A stretch of 64,000 bases of DNA from Phlebopus portentosus (taxonomy: Eukaryota > Basidiomycota > Agaricomycetes > Boletales > Boletinellaceae). Below the pieces are notes generated by a model. That model saw only the letters and a list, made by a program, of their open reading frames with translations. It had not been told where the DNA came from and searched no databases. Both the position numbers and the translations under genes were made by a program. The stretch covers positions 1,612,001 to 1,676,000 of the forward strand of contig JAYXKI010000008.1 of the NCBI GenBank assembly GCA_037892935.1, written 5' to 3'. Position 1 is the first letter of the stretch. Each line of letters opens with the position of its first letter. Positions 46,556-56,571 of this stretch are shown piece after piece.

Positions 46556-48758
46556 CTATTCCCGAGCCCTACCTTTCCCCTTCGACTGACGAACCCTCTC
46601 CACTTCCCCTCTATCTTCCTCTTCCTCGTCTTCACCTTCCCCCGTCTTCACCCCAGCCAACTCGAGCAGCAGACGACGATCCGCGTGCGCCTGCGCTACG
46701 AGGACGCTGAATTCGTTCAGCATCCGGGACAGGACCTTGTCCCGGTGATCCATCCGAGCCAGCACGAACTGCAGCTCGGATTCCCCGACCTCCCGCTGCA
46801 GAGCTTCATGCTTGACGCGACCACCCACCGATCTGGCCGCCAGAGCCGTGACTTTCTGGCGTTTTGCTTCCCGATCGCGTGCCTCCCGAGCTGCCTTACG
46901 CTTCGTGGCTACAGCCCTGCCCTTCGTGGCTAGACTACAGCCCTTCGCCTGCTTCAAGCACGGAGCGCAGGTCCTCTGCGGAAGACCCACGCAATCACGG
47001 CCACGCTTCTGGCACTGGTCGCATGGAACCCGATGACGAACGCGCCCATCGCTCAATCGTTCATCGTCGTCGTCGTCATCATCGTCGTCGTCGTCATCGT
47101 CGTCGTCGTCATTATCGTTGTCGTCACCACCAGAACCACCACCATTAGCCGGAATCCTAGAAGGACCAGCCTCAGGTTGAGAAGACGCTCGTCGTGCCGG
47201 AGAAACGCGTCTCGCTTGCGTTTCGACAGTTTCGCGTGGAACAGCAGCAGTACCGCTATTTTTGTTGTTGTTGTTGCTGTTGTTGTTGTTGCTCGCGGTA
47301 TTGAGAGCCTGAATCTCTTCAAGGCTTGCGTCCGCCTCAAACGGCTCATTCGCCTCCATTCCCACATCACCGATATCCATTCCTCCATTGCCTGGACTCA
47401 TGACAATGGAGTCTTCTCCCCGATGACCAGGAGGAGGACTCTCAGGACTTTCCTGAATCGCAGGAGTCTCCTCGTCCGAGTCCACCACTTGCTGAACACC
47501 ACGAACGCGGCGAGTCCCTGCATCCAGCCGTCGTCGCATGTTGGCCTCGATTTCGGCAGCCATCCGGGAGATTTCGGCGCATTGAGCAGCGCGTTCTTCT
47601 TCTTCTCATCTTTCACTCTCGCGAAGCTCAATCTCGAGCATTGTAGGTTCGAGTGAGGTTAAGGGTGTAGAACGGCTAGCCCCTTCCAAACGTTCCGCTC
47701 CGGTTTCGAGCGTTTCGACCGGTTCCGCAACCTCTCCGTCCTCAATCGTTTCGCCAGTTTCGACCTGAAGAGGAGCGGAATCAACTTCCATTGGACTATC
47801 GACGTCCTGAGGCAGCATTTGATGTTGCTGCTGTTGTTGTTGTTGTTGTTGCGTTTCGGATTCCTGAGCACAGACGAGTTGACAGAGCCGACGACGAAGG
47901 ATGGAATAGCCGTAGTATTCCCAGAGGAGCCGGACCGTTCTCAATTTCACCCTGTCGATGCGAAGGATGTGCCCTGCACGAAGGTGTCGTTGCTCGATAT
48001 CCTCCCAATATTCGAACGCTTGCTGTAGGAAGGATTAGATGGAGATGATAGACAAGAAGAAGTACCTATGTGACTCCGGACAGCTTCGTCTCGCGTGTAG
48101 TCCGTGTTGCCGGTGAACCTCGCCGTTTGTTGGAACTTGGAGCTCTCCATTCTCACGTTCTCGAGAGCCTTTTCGATGTCAGGGCGCGGTTTCGGGAACA
48201 TTGGAGGGAACGATTCGCCCAAGAAGAACCCACGAGTCGAATCGAACGAGGCAGGATGGAATGGAACCCTGTGTCTGCGGAAGAAAGCTCGTCGTTTGGT
48301 CTCCATCCTGGCGTAAAATTCCCGTCGATCGTAGTACAGCGTCCGTAGGAGAGCGTCCGTGTCGCAGTAGTTGGAGTACGCCGTCTCCGACCAGACTTCT
48401 TTCGTTCCTTTGGGACGGACTTGCTCCAACGCTTCCTTCCGTGCCTGTCGAATTTTCGTTAACAAAAATTCTTGATTAGAGTGCGCGGTTTACGCACCGT
48501 GGTTGCCTTCCACCCATCCATCAAAGATTCCATCACCGGATTCGTCAACCACCGAACCGTCATCAAACCTGTAGGCGCGATCCATTCGACCGGTTTTGTC
48601 TTATCCGGCAGAATTACCGTCGTGACGCCATGGTCTAGTTCATCCATTGCCGACCTGGCCAAGGCAATGTCTGCCTCAAATTTCGCGACCGCCGCCTTCC
48701 AGTCGTCATCGGAGTTGATGGGTCCCAAGAGTGCGATGATTTCTTCGGAAGTGAACAT
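46556..48758 (-). pseudogene. Antisense Zn2Cys6-like gene of element O
   Basis: Exons 48498-48758, 48070-48444 and 46556-48022. TGA at 47606-47608 is the same nonsense change as in element L. The donor of intron 2 (right end 48069) reads ATAGGT instead of GTAGGT, which should prevent splicing. The polyQ region is shorter than in R by about 40 residues, with the segment between Q runs missing, while the Asp tract is longer. The six-cysteine cluster near 46940-47030 is intact. Confidence 0.85.
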
Positions 48759-48848
48759 GTTGAAGAATGAAGAAGAGATGACAGCGGAAGAAAATTTGGA
48801 CGCGACGCATTATGCTTCGAAACTCCCACGCGTCGGATTGAGATGGGA

Positions 48849-48866
48849 GTGACCGCGGACGGTCAC
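48849..48866. promoter_or_regulatory. Conserved 18-bp palindrome next to the 3' LTR (element O)
   Basis: GTGACCGCGGACGGTCAC, identical to R, 20 bp before the LTR at 48887. Confidence 0.65.
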
Positions 48867-49007
48867 TATTTCATGAACCCGGGAGATGAAGAGTAAGTCT
48901 GAAGCTTGGGAACATACGGAGTCGTTACGACCAGTTCCGCGGTGTTCCGACTGGTTTCGCTCGGTTTCGACTGGTTTCGCTCGAACGAGTGAACTTAGCA
49001 AGAACGC

Positions 49008-50636
49008 TGAAGAGTAAGTCTGAAGCTTGGGAACGTACGGAGTCGTTACGACCAGTTCCGCGGTGTTCCGACTGGTTTCGCTCGGTTTTGACTGGTTTCG
49101 CTCGAACGAGTGAACTTAGCAAGAACGCCATAGTCCAGATGGCACGTGCACCGTTCTTTGATCGGCCATCAAGACGGGAGAATCACGGCATCGAGTTTGC
49201 ACGCGTCGATCACAAGTCTCCGGGCCTCGGATCCGCATTCCAGACAAAGAGATTTGACCCTGCAACCTCGTCCTCAGTCCCTCTCCTTTGTTAAACATCG
49301 CAGACTTACTTTGTCAGGCTAGCCAGAGCCCTTCCGAGTCGTTTCCCCGAGTTCCGCTTCGTTCCGCTCAAAGAGACCCGGTTCCGAAGGTTCCGCACAT
49401 ATTCTGACCTTTCTATATGCGTCCCCTTTAATCCATTATGCTCTCGTTCCAGACATGCTTAGTATTGTTTCTTTTGACCTATATGTCCCTTAAACCATTC
49501 CTATGCGCTCCTCTCCTTTGTAGATAGCGATATGCGTTCCCTTTTCTTTATGACGTAGGTTCTCTGACCGCTGGGAGGCTCAGTCTTGGACGTTTAGTAT
49601 AAATATAGCACGACTCTCGTAGTAGAGGGACAGCTTAGTCGGAGCTGAGTGGGAGCTTAGCTTGCAGTTCTCACATCGTCTCAAAGCCTCTCGACCTCTA
49701 GTCTACTTGTTCGTAGTGGACTCTCTCGTCCCTATAGTCTAATATACGACATTTCGTGTTCTGTACAGTCGATCGGTGGTCTCTCTTCGCATTAGAGCCG
49801 TTCGTGCATTCGTATAGTTCGCCGTCATCGTATAAAGGCTTCTCTATCTCCTCTCACCCGAAACAAGACCCCCTCACGTGTTTCGATCCGTTTCGCCCGG
49901 TTTCGCTCGTAACTCAGTTACTCCGCGTGCCGCTCGCATTTGGTCTCGCAACACCTTCTCCTCTCCATTGTCGTCGGGAAAGGACACCATATCATCCCTT
50001 TCCTCTTGACTTTCCACTCCCCGCTTCCTCAAGACCAGCCCGGTGCTATTCCGCATCGTTTCGATCGGAAACGGTCGGTTTCCTCGTCCCACACATATCC
50101 TTCGATTCTCTCAGTCCCCTTCCGTCATCGTTGTGCACCTCCATTCCTCGCATCACATTTCGACACACTCAGCAATTGTCCTTCGTCCATCGTATCGCGT
50201 TTCGAACCGTTACGCCGCGTTCCGACACTTAAGACTACGAGTGAGATCGACTGCAGTCGCTTACCAGTGTGTTAGCACAGTTGATTAGTCACGTTCGGGT
50301 TGGTGGTTCGACTAGCGTAGCTTAGTTAGTTTAGTTCTTGTGCTTTGGGTTAGTCGGCTTTAGTCCAGAGCTCGCAGTTGAGCCGGAGAGTCGATTTAGC
50401 CTTTGCACCGCCACCGTCGATCTCGGGAGAAGCCTACCCTCGGAATTCCTCCTCGAGCGCTTCCCTCATATCCCCGGTTCCCTCCAAGCCCTTCCATTGT
50501 CTATCCCTATTTCCCTCCACTCCTTCGTGCCCTTAGCTCGGGTGTAATTCTCTGCTGACTGTTTAAAGGTATTCTTGGGGCAGCCCCTCGAACTATACAC
50601 TCCCTGTCCGGCATCAGAACGTCCACAGGAGTTTCA
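49008..50636 (+). repeat. 5' LTR of element R
   Basis: 1629 bp, TGAAGAGTAAG to GAGTTTCA. U3 (about 590 bp) is rich in CGGAAC/CGAAAC-type short motifs and in ATG triplets; the rest has no ATG. Confidence 0.95.
49598..49605 (+). promoter_or_regulatory. TATA box of element R 5' LTR
   Basis: TATAAATA, with an identical copy at 60047-60054 in the 3' LTR. It probably sets the start of the gag-pol transcript a few tens of bases downstream. Confidence 0.7.
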
Positions 50637-51097
50637 AGTGGAGCCCACGGCGAGGGGGATTTCACTGTCCAACCATTACGAATACCCCGCCAAATTCGTC
50701 TAGCAGACGAGTTACACGTAGCCAATCCGCTCGAGTCCCTGTAGAACATCAGGTTTTGCCGCCGACTCGAAGGCCTAGGATTGTCAATCGCAACATACGT
50801 TCCGCTGCGGAAAACGCGGAACACAGCGAAACACCCTTGCGACAATCCGTTAGCGCCATTCCTTCCAACACCGATTCCCTAGATCATTCCCCATCTACCA
50901 TCGCCGATTCAGAACTCCCCAACCTCTCATCTGTGCCAGCTTCCACCCCAGGCTCGCCGAACAGACCAGCTAGCCCGCCTACCAATTACCAACTACCTAC
51001 CGGAACTCAACAGATCTTAGCCAGCAACGCAGCGATAATAGCTCGTCTGTCTGCTAACGCTAACGTATTACAACAACTTACAAATCGACAAACCGCA
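49606..51097 (+). promoter_or_regulatory. ATG-free 5' leader of element R
   Basis: Reading from the TATA box to the first gag ATG, no ATG triplet was found in about 1.49 kb. The region covers the rest of the LTR, the primer site and the first 114 codons of the open gag frame. The U3 just upstream contains many ATGs, so base composition alone does not explain the gap. Confidence 0.7.
50639..50658 (+). other. Putative tRNA primer binding site of element R
   Basis: TGGAGCCCACGGCGAGGGGG begins two bases after the LTR. TGG pairs with a tRNA CCA end. The tRNA is not identified. Confidence 0.65.
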
Positions 51098-53149
51098 ATG
51101 GCGTACCAACCGCCCTCGCGTGGGGACAAACGTGCCCCAGCGTTTGACGGCTCAGAACCAAAGGAACTCCCTAGGTTCTTCGAAGACGTTGCAGAAATCG
51201 CAAGACAGGCCGCGTGGAACGATAGAGATCACGTCCGAAAGTTCTTGTACTATGCGAAGACCGACGTCGCGGAACTTTGGGAGACTACCGACGAGATTAA
51301 TGACCCGAACCCTGATGTGGAGACGGTGAAGAGAGAGATTATAGCTCTATACCCGAGTCTCACGGCAGGGAAACGCTACTCCAAGGGAGAACTGGAGCAT
51401 TTGGTCGTAGAACGGGCGAAGAAAGGGATCAAGAACCGAGAAGACCTAGGCGAATATCATCGAGAATTCGTCAGGCGCTCTAAGTATCTTATAACGAACG
51501 GAAAGATCTTGGAGTCCCAAGCTGACGAGATGTTCCTGATGGGAATTACAGGAGACCTTAGAGAGGCGCTCATTCGTCGTATCGAGATCAAGCTACCAGA
51601 CCACGATTCATCTACGCCTTACAAGATTAAAGACGTTCTCGAGCATTCGAATTTCGTGCTGGGAGGAAAGATTGTGGGGAGTTTCGGCAGTAACTTTCCA
51701 CCCCCAGCTACCGGAGAAGCTTCGACAAGTATCGTAAAGAAGGAAGAAGTGGATTTGGCCAAGGTAATGGATACGTTGAAGAGTTTCCAGGTTACGCTCG
51801 ATGCCCTGAGCAAAGGGAACGTTCCGCATCGACCAGGGACGGAACGCAGCGAAACTCCGCGAAACCCAGTTTGCAACTTCTGCGGCGAAGCAGGACACTA
51901 TATTCGATCGTGTACGAAGGTTCTCGAGTACATCCAAGCCGGAAAGTGCGTTAGGAGCCCGGATGGAAGGATTGTGTTGCCGAACGGCGGTCTCATTACA
52001 AGGTCGCTACCGGGGAACAATCTCAAAGAACGAATCGATAGCTTTCACGCTAAAGCTCCGGCAACACACACAGTAGGAATGGTCGAGTCGGTCACGCCCG
52101 CATATAGCCATCAAGCTGGTCCAGCGTACGCATATAGTCACGACGAAGAAGATCAGGACGAGCAGGAAAACTACGACATCGAACGTTTGGAGATTTTGAT
52201 TAACGAGGCAAAGAAGAAGGCAGCTGGTGGACGAAGAACGAAGCCCGATGGCGTAGAGATCCCTAGAGTTCAGCCTCATAAGAAGGCGCAGGTGAAACCG
52301 CAGCCCGCGCCACTGAGTGGCGCGCGGCCCTCGACAAGGTCACTCCAGTCACCGCAGCAGGACGACATTACCAGGAAATCACAACCCCAGTATAAATACG
52401 TCGTACCAATAGAAGACTCGAGCGCAGTCTCCAACGTTCTGACTCGTACTCTCGATACCCCTATCACCATCAGCCAACGAGAACTCCTCTCAATCGCCCC
52501 GGACGTTAGGAAACAGATGAAGGAGCTGACGACGGCGAAGAGATACAACGCGGCTGAAGTCAAATATGGTGAGGTCGTGGATGATTCACTTACGTTACAA
52601 GTTGGGCGTTTCGCGTCGGAACAAGTCGAAACAGGCGAAACGCTTTCGACGGAAGAAATACTGGCGCTCAGTGGACAAGGCGTTGCCGCAGAGGCATCCA
52701 TGCCCCTCAGGACCGTTAGCGCGTTGATTGAAGACACTCTGGAAGTCGAATGCGTGCTCGACCAGGGAGCCGTAGTGTGTCTGCTCCGCGAAGACGTGTG
52801 GGAGAAGCTTCAGATACCCCTATCCCCTGACAAAGGAATGATCCTCGAGACAGCAGACGCAGCTAGGTCATCTACCATTGGCATGATCTCTAATGCGAAG
52901 TTCACGATAGCCGGGATCGACGTTTCGCTCCAAGTGCAAGTCGTTCCGAACGCTCCCTTCCAGGCTTTGTTGGGGAGACCGTTTTTCGCTATTACGGAGT
53001 GCGAAACGAAGGATTACACGTCAGGTGACCAACATATCACCTTAACGGACCCGAACGATCGCAGAAAGCAAAGCAAAGTGGCCACCGGAATTCGAACGAT
53101 CGCGCGAGGACCACTTCCAAAGGGTTTTCCGCAAGCGTCGAGGAACTGA
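50756..53149 (+). CDS. Gag-protease polyprotein of element R
   Basis: Forms the virus-like particle core, binds RNA and carries the maturation protease. The frame is open well upstream of 50756 but has no ATG before 51098 (codon 115, context GCAATGG). The start given is the beginning of the conserved open part, not a proven start. Order: Ser/Pro-rich leader, RGDKRAP block and Gag helical region, CCHC knuckle CNFCGEAGHYIRSC (51872-51913), acidic linker, aspartic protease with LDQGA where most families have DTG or DSG, and ALLGRPFF near its end. The frame ends in TGA at 53147-53149, 8 codons after the frameshift heptamer. No damage is seen. Confidence 0.88.
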   Translation: MPPTRRPRIVNRNIRSAAENAEHSETPLRQSVSAIPSNTDSLDHSPSTIADSELPNLSSVPASTPGSPNRPASPPTNYQLPTGTQQILASNAAIIARLSANANVLQQLTNRQTAMAYQPPSRGDKRAPAFDGSEPKELPRFFEDVAEIARQAAWNDRDHVRKFLYYAKTDVAELWETTDEINDPNPDVETVKREIIALYPSLTAGKRYSKGELEHLVVERAKKGIKNREDLGEYHREFVRRSKYLITNGKILESQADEMFLMGITGDLREALIRRIEIKLPDHDSSTPYKIKDVLEHSNFVLGGKIVGSFGSNFPPPATGEASTSIVKKEEVDLAKVMDTLKSFQVTLDALSKGNVPHRPGTERSETPRNPVCNFCGEAGHYIRSCTKVLEYIQAGKCVRSPDGRIVLPNGGLITRSLPGNNLKERIDSFHAKAPATHTVGMVESVTPAYSHQAGPAYAYSHDEEDQDEQENYDIERLEILINEAKKKAAGGRRTKPDGVEIPRVQPHKKAQVKPQPAPLSGARPSTRSLQSPQQDDITRKSQPQYKYVVPIEDSSAVSNVLTRTLDTPITISQRELLSIAPDVRKQMKELTTAKRYNAAEVKYGEVVDDSLTLQVGRFASEQVETGETLSTEEILALSGQGVAAEASMPLRTVSALIEDTLEVECVLDQGAVVCLLREDVWEKLQIPLSPDKGMILETADAARSSTIGMISNAKFTIAGIDVSLQVQVVPNAPFQALLGRPFFAITECETKDYTSGDQHITLTDPNDRRKQSKVATGIRTIARGPLPKGFPQASRN
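53122..53128 (+). promoter_or_regulatory. Candidate -1 frameshift heptamer G GGT TTT (element R)
   Basis: In the Gag frame GGT is codon 790 and TTT codon 791, giving the X XXY YYZ arrangement of -1 slippery sites. The pol frame is open from this point. The heptamer is conserved in L, O and B although flanking sequence differs between families. Confidence 0.6.
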
Positions 53150-56100
53150 TTGAGAGAAATCGGCGAGACGAGAATGGTAGTAACCAATTGCCGGTTCAGG
53201 TATTTTCTTATGATTTCGAATTTATCTCACACATGATCCCATCTCTTTTCAACCAACGATTGCCTTATTTATTAAACAAAAATTGCTATACTACTGACAA
53301 AGAAGAACGGTCATATCGTTCATGTGTTTTAGAAACCCCAGAAGAAGAAGACGCGGCAGTAATGGCTTACAAACGAGTAGCGCAGAAAGTCAGGCCGATC
53401 CCGGGAGTCCTTCCAGAAGAGTACAGGATCGTTCGAAGGCAGCATCCGGATCCGTTGAGAGGGATGCCCGAGATGCCAGTTGTACCGAAGCCGTTCGAAC
53501 CCACGGGTCGTGTGACCGCCGAAAGGATGGAAGCGCTGAAGATCGACGAGAATACCTTTCTGTGGCCGGCGGAGAGGTTGTTAGTGAAGAATCTAATTAT
53601 GTTGCAGGGAGAAGCGTTAGCATGGACCGAATCCGAACGCGGAACTCTCGATCTGACGTATTTCGACCCGATACGCATTCCCACGATACCGCATATACCG
53701 TGGCAGCACAAGAGCATTCCAATTCCCCCGGGAATTCATGACAAGGCCCTCGAGCTTATTCGAGAGAAGATTCGCAACGGGGTTATTGAACCGTCGAATT
53801 CGTCGTATCGATCTAGATGGTTTTGCTTGGTAAAGAAAGACAAGGAAACGTTACGATCCATTATCGACTTGCAGGATCTTAATGTGGTTACGGTCAAGGA
53901 TTCGGCAGTACCACCGAACGTCGAAACGATCGCGGAGAGCAGTGGAGGACGAGCTTGTTACACGGAGTTGGATTTATTCGTTGCATTCGACCAAAGGAAG
54001 CTTGACAAACACTCACGAGATCTTACTACGTTCCAGACACCCTTGGGAACATTTCGAATGACGGTTCTACCAATGGGATACACCAATTCATTGCAGATTA
54101 TGCATAACGACGTGGCCTTTATCCTTCAGGACGAGATTCCGCACGTTACGAACCCTTTCGCAGACGATGCGCCCGGTTTAGGTCCGAAATCGCGATACGA
54201 GTTACCAGACGGTTCGTACGAGACCATACCGGGAAACTCCGAGATTCGTCGTTTCGTGTATGAGCATATATGCGATGTGAACAGGATTTTGCAGCGAATG
54301 AAGGCGGTAGGTGGAACGTTTTCAGGGAAGAAGTTGGTGCCGTGTGTGGAGTCAGCGGTATTCGTTGGACACAAGTTAACGTACCAGGGACGCGAGCCAG
54401 ACGATTTGAAAGTGCAGAAGATACGAGATTGGCCGCCATGTAGAACGCTGACGGAAGTCAGAGGATTTCTGGGAACGGTAGGAGTCCTTCGAATTTTCGT
54501 CAAGGATTATTCGAAACTCGCTCGCCCGTTGTACCGCATGACAAGGAAGAACCAGATTTTCGCGTGGACAGACGAAGAACAGAACGCAATGGACGAACTA
54601 AAGCAAGCCGTTATTATTTGCCCGGCGCTGTGCGCAATCGACTACGCGTCAGACAACGAAGTAATATTGGCGGTAGACTCGTCTATTATTGGAGTTGGTT
54701 GGTATTTAGGACAAGAGCACTCGGATGGAAGGCGAAGGATCAATCGTTTCGGCTCTATTAACTGGAATCAGACCCAGGCATCGTATTCACAGCCGAAAAT
54801 TGAGTTATACGGCTTATTTCGAGCATTGCACGCGATGCGACTGTATCTCATCGGAGTCCGGAATCTAGTAGTCGAAATGGACGCAGCATACATCAAGGGG
54901 ATGATCAACAATCCCGACCTGCAGCCCAATGCGACCATTAACAGATGGATCGCAGGTATCCTTCTCTTCAGTTTCAAGCTCAGACACATCCCAGCAGCCG
55001 ATTTCCGATGTACCGATGGATTATCCAGACGAAGAGCAGCCGAAGAAGACCCCCCTCCTGATGAAACGTACGAAGACTGGGTAGACGAAACGTACGGATT
55101 TGCGATAGAAGAGCCGGTTTCGACATACCAAGTAGCGCAACAGAGCGGAACACCTAGCGAAACAGCGACAGAGAACCTATTTCCTTCTACGGAATCCGCG
55201 AGAAGGAAGGATAGCCGCTTAGATGACGTCACGAAGCTAATCACGCATCTCACACGCCCAGACAATCTTAGCGATAGTGGCTATGCGAAGCTAATCAGGT
55301 ACGCAGCTGACTTCTTCGTGAAGGGAGGCCGTCTGTGGAGAAAGGCGCGGAACGGCCGGCACCAAGTCGTAATAGAAGCGAAACGCAGATGGGACCTAGT
55401 TAAGCAAGCTCATGACGATCTAGGACACAAAGGAATTTTCTGCACCCGAATGCGACTGCTGGAGAGATTTTGGTGGCCGTCCTTAGGACAGGACGTGAAG
55501 TATTTCGTGCGCACCTGTCATGAGTGCCAGATACGCCAGACGAAGAATATTCTTATCCCACCGAACGTACCGGAGGTAGCCCCTCTGTTTCAACGCATCC
55601 ATATTGACTCGAAGGTCATGCCGAAATCGAGTGGATTCCGGTATATCGTGCATGCGCGTTGTTCGTTAACCGCGTATCCCGAATTTAGACTTCTTCGTGA
55701 AGAAACTGGTAAGACCGTAGGCCAGTTTATCTTCCAGAACCTTTTGTGTCGATATGGAGCATGCCCCGAACTCGTTACCGATAACGGCACACCATTCGTT
55801 GCCGCGCTAGATTACTTGAAGACGCGGTATCACATCAACCACATTCGGATTTCGTCATACAACTCACGCGCAAATGGATTAGTCGAACGCAGACATTTCG
55901 ACGTACAGGAAGCCTTGATTAAAGCTGCAGACGGTAATGACAAGCGTTGGAGTGATCACGCTGACTCGGTATTTTGGGCAGAAAGAATCACGATCAACAG
56001 AGCAACAGGAATGTCCCCGTATTACATGGCCCATGGAGTCGAAGCAGTTTTGCCTTTCGACCTCGCAGAAGCAACATACCTGGCACCACCGCTCGATTCG

Positions 56101-56571
56101 CCAGTTACGACGTCGGAACTCATCGTAATACGTGCGAAACAACTCCAGAAACGTCCAGAAGAGTTGGATCGCGTTGCGAAACTCGTCATGAATGCAAGGC
56201 ATGCATACGCGAAGCAGTTCACCGAGGTGGAGAAGCATAGAATCAAGGACTACGACTTTCAGCCAGGAAGCCTCGTACTCTTGCGAAACACGCGTATCAA
56301 GATGGAACTCAATCGTAAAACGAAACCCCGCTATTTAGGCCCCTACGTGGTAGTTCGACGCACTCAAGGCGGTTCGTATATCGTCGCCGAACTTGATGGA
56401 GCGGTTTCGAAACTCCGAATAGCAGCGTTTCGCCTGCTTCCGTACTTCCCGCGATCGCATTTGACCGTTCCGGTGACCAAGCTCATTGGATCGGACGAAG
56501 ATGACGACATACCCGAAATAGAAGATTCGCCAGAGAAATTCCCTGACGATGAGTCCCAAAATTCCGATTAA
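53122..56571 (+). CDS. Pol polyprotein of element R: RT, RNase H, integrase
   Basis: Expressed by -1 frameshifting from gag. An ATG-only start would be 53233. Domains: linker with a conserved PEEEDAAVMAYKRVAQ block; reverse transcriptase (ELDLFVAFDQ, VLPMGYTNSLQ, active site FADD at 54157-54168); RNase H-like domain (VILAVDSSIIGVGWYLG, ending GLSRR); HHCC finger; integrase core with IDSK, TDNG and VERR acidic residues; GPY/F module (RYLGPYVVV near 56331); acidic tail. There is no chromodomain, so target choice must come from another part of the integrase or a partner. Frame is intact over its full length. Confidence 0.93.
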   Translation, partial: GFSASVEELIERNRRDENGSNQLPVQVFSYDFEFISHMIPSLFNQRLPYLLNKNCYTTDKEERSYRSCVLETPEEEDAAVMAYKRVAQKVRPIPGVLPEEYRIVRRQHPDPLRGMPEMPVVPKPFEPTGRVTAERMEALKIDENTFLWPAERLLVKNLIMLQGEALAWTESERGTLDLTYFDPIRIPTIPHIPWQHKSIPIPPGIHDKALELIREKIRNGVIEPSNSSYRSRWFCLVKKDKETLRSIIDLQDLNVVTVKDSAVPPNVETIAESSGGRACYTELDLFVAFDQRKLDKHSRDLTTFQTPLGTFRMTVLPMGYTNSLQIMHNDVAFILQDEIPHVTNPFADDAPGLGPKSRYELPDGSYETIPGNSEIRRFVYEHICDVNRILQRMKAVGGTFSGKKLVPCVESAVFVGHKLTYQGREPDDLKVQKIRDWPPCRTLTEVRGFLGTVGVLRIFVKDYSKLARPLYRMTRKNQIFAWTDEEQNAMDELKQAVIICPALCAIDYASDNEVILAVDSSIIGVGWYLGQEHSDGRRRINRFGSINWNQTQASYSQPKIELYGLFRALHAMRLYLIGVRNLVVEMDAAYIKGMINNPDLQPNATINRWIAGILLFSFKLRHIPAADFRCTDGLSRRRAAEEDPPPDETYEDWVDETYGFAIEEPVSTYQVAQQSGTPSETATENLFPSTESARRKDSRLDDVTKLITHLTRPDNLSDSGYAKLIRYAADFFVKGGRLWRKARNGRHQVVIEAKRRWDLVKQAHDDLGHKGIFCTRMRLLERFWWPSLGQDVKYFVRTCHECQIRQTKNILIPPNVPEVAPLFQRIHIDSKVMPKSSGFRYIVHARCSLTAYPEFRLLREETGKTVGQFIFQNLLCRYGACPELVTDNGTPFVAALDYLKTRYHINHIRISSYNSRANGLVERRHFDVQEALIKAADGNDKRWSDHADSVFWAERITINRATGMSPYYMAHGVEAVLPFDLAEATYLAPPLDSPVTTSELIVIRAKQLQKRPEELDRVAKLVMNARHAYAKQFTEVEKHRIKDYDFQPGSLVLLRNTRIKMELNRKTKPRYLGPYVVVRRTQGGSYIVAELDGAVSKLRIAAFRLLPYFPRSHLTVPVTKLIGSDEDDDIPEIEDSPEKFPDDESQNSD

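Noticed and set aside
49756..50232. Repeated 142-158 codon frame in every family A LTR (also 37712, 60205, 61765, 32600, 9696)
   Set aside because: Begins at non-ATG codons, lies in the transcribed leader of the LTR, and has no protein-like features. Its recurrence follows from the LTR being repeated.
52276..52737. 153-codon and other frames antisense to gag (also 40183, 29229)
   Set aside because: Shadows of the gag frame; no independent conservation.
53367..53717. 116-codon antisense frame in pol, present in all family A copies
   Set aside because: A shadow of pol with no introns, no motif and a non-ATG start; presence in each copy follows from homology.
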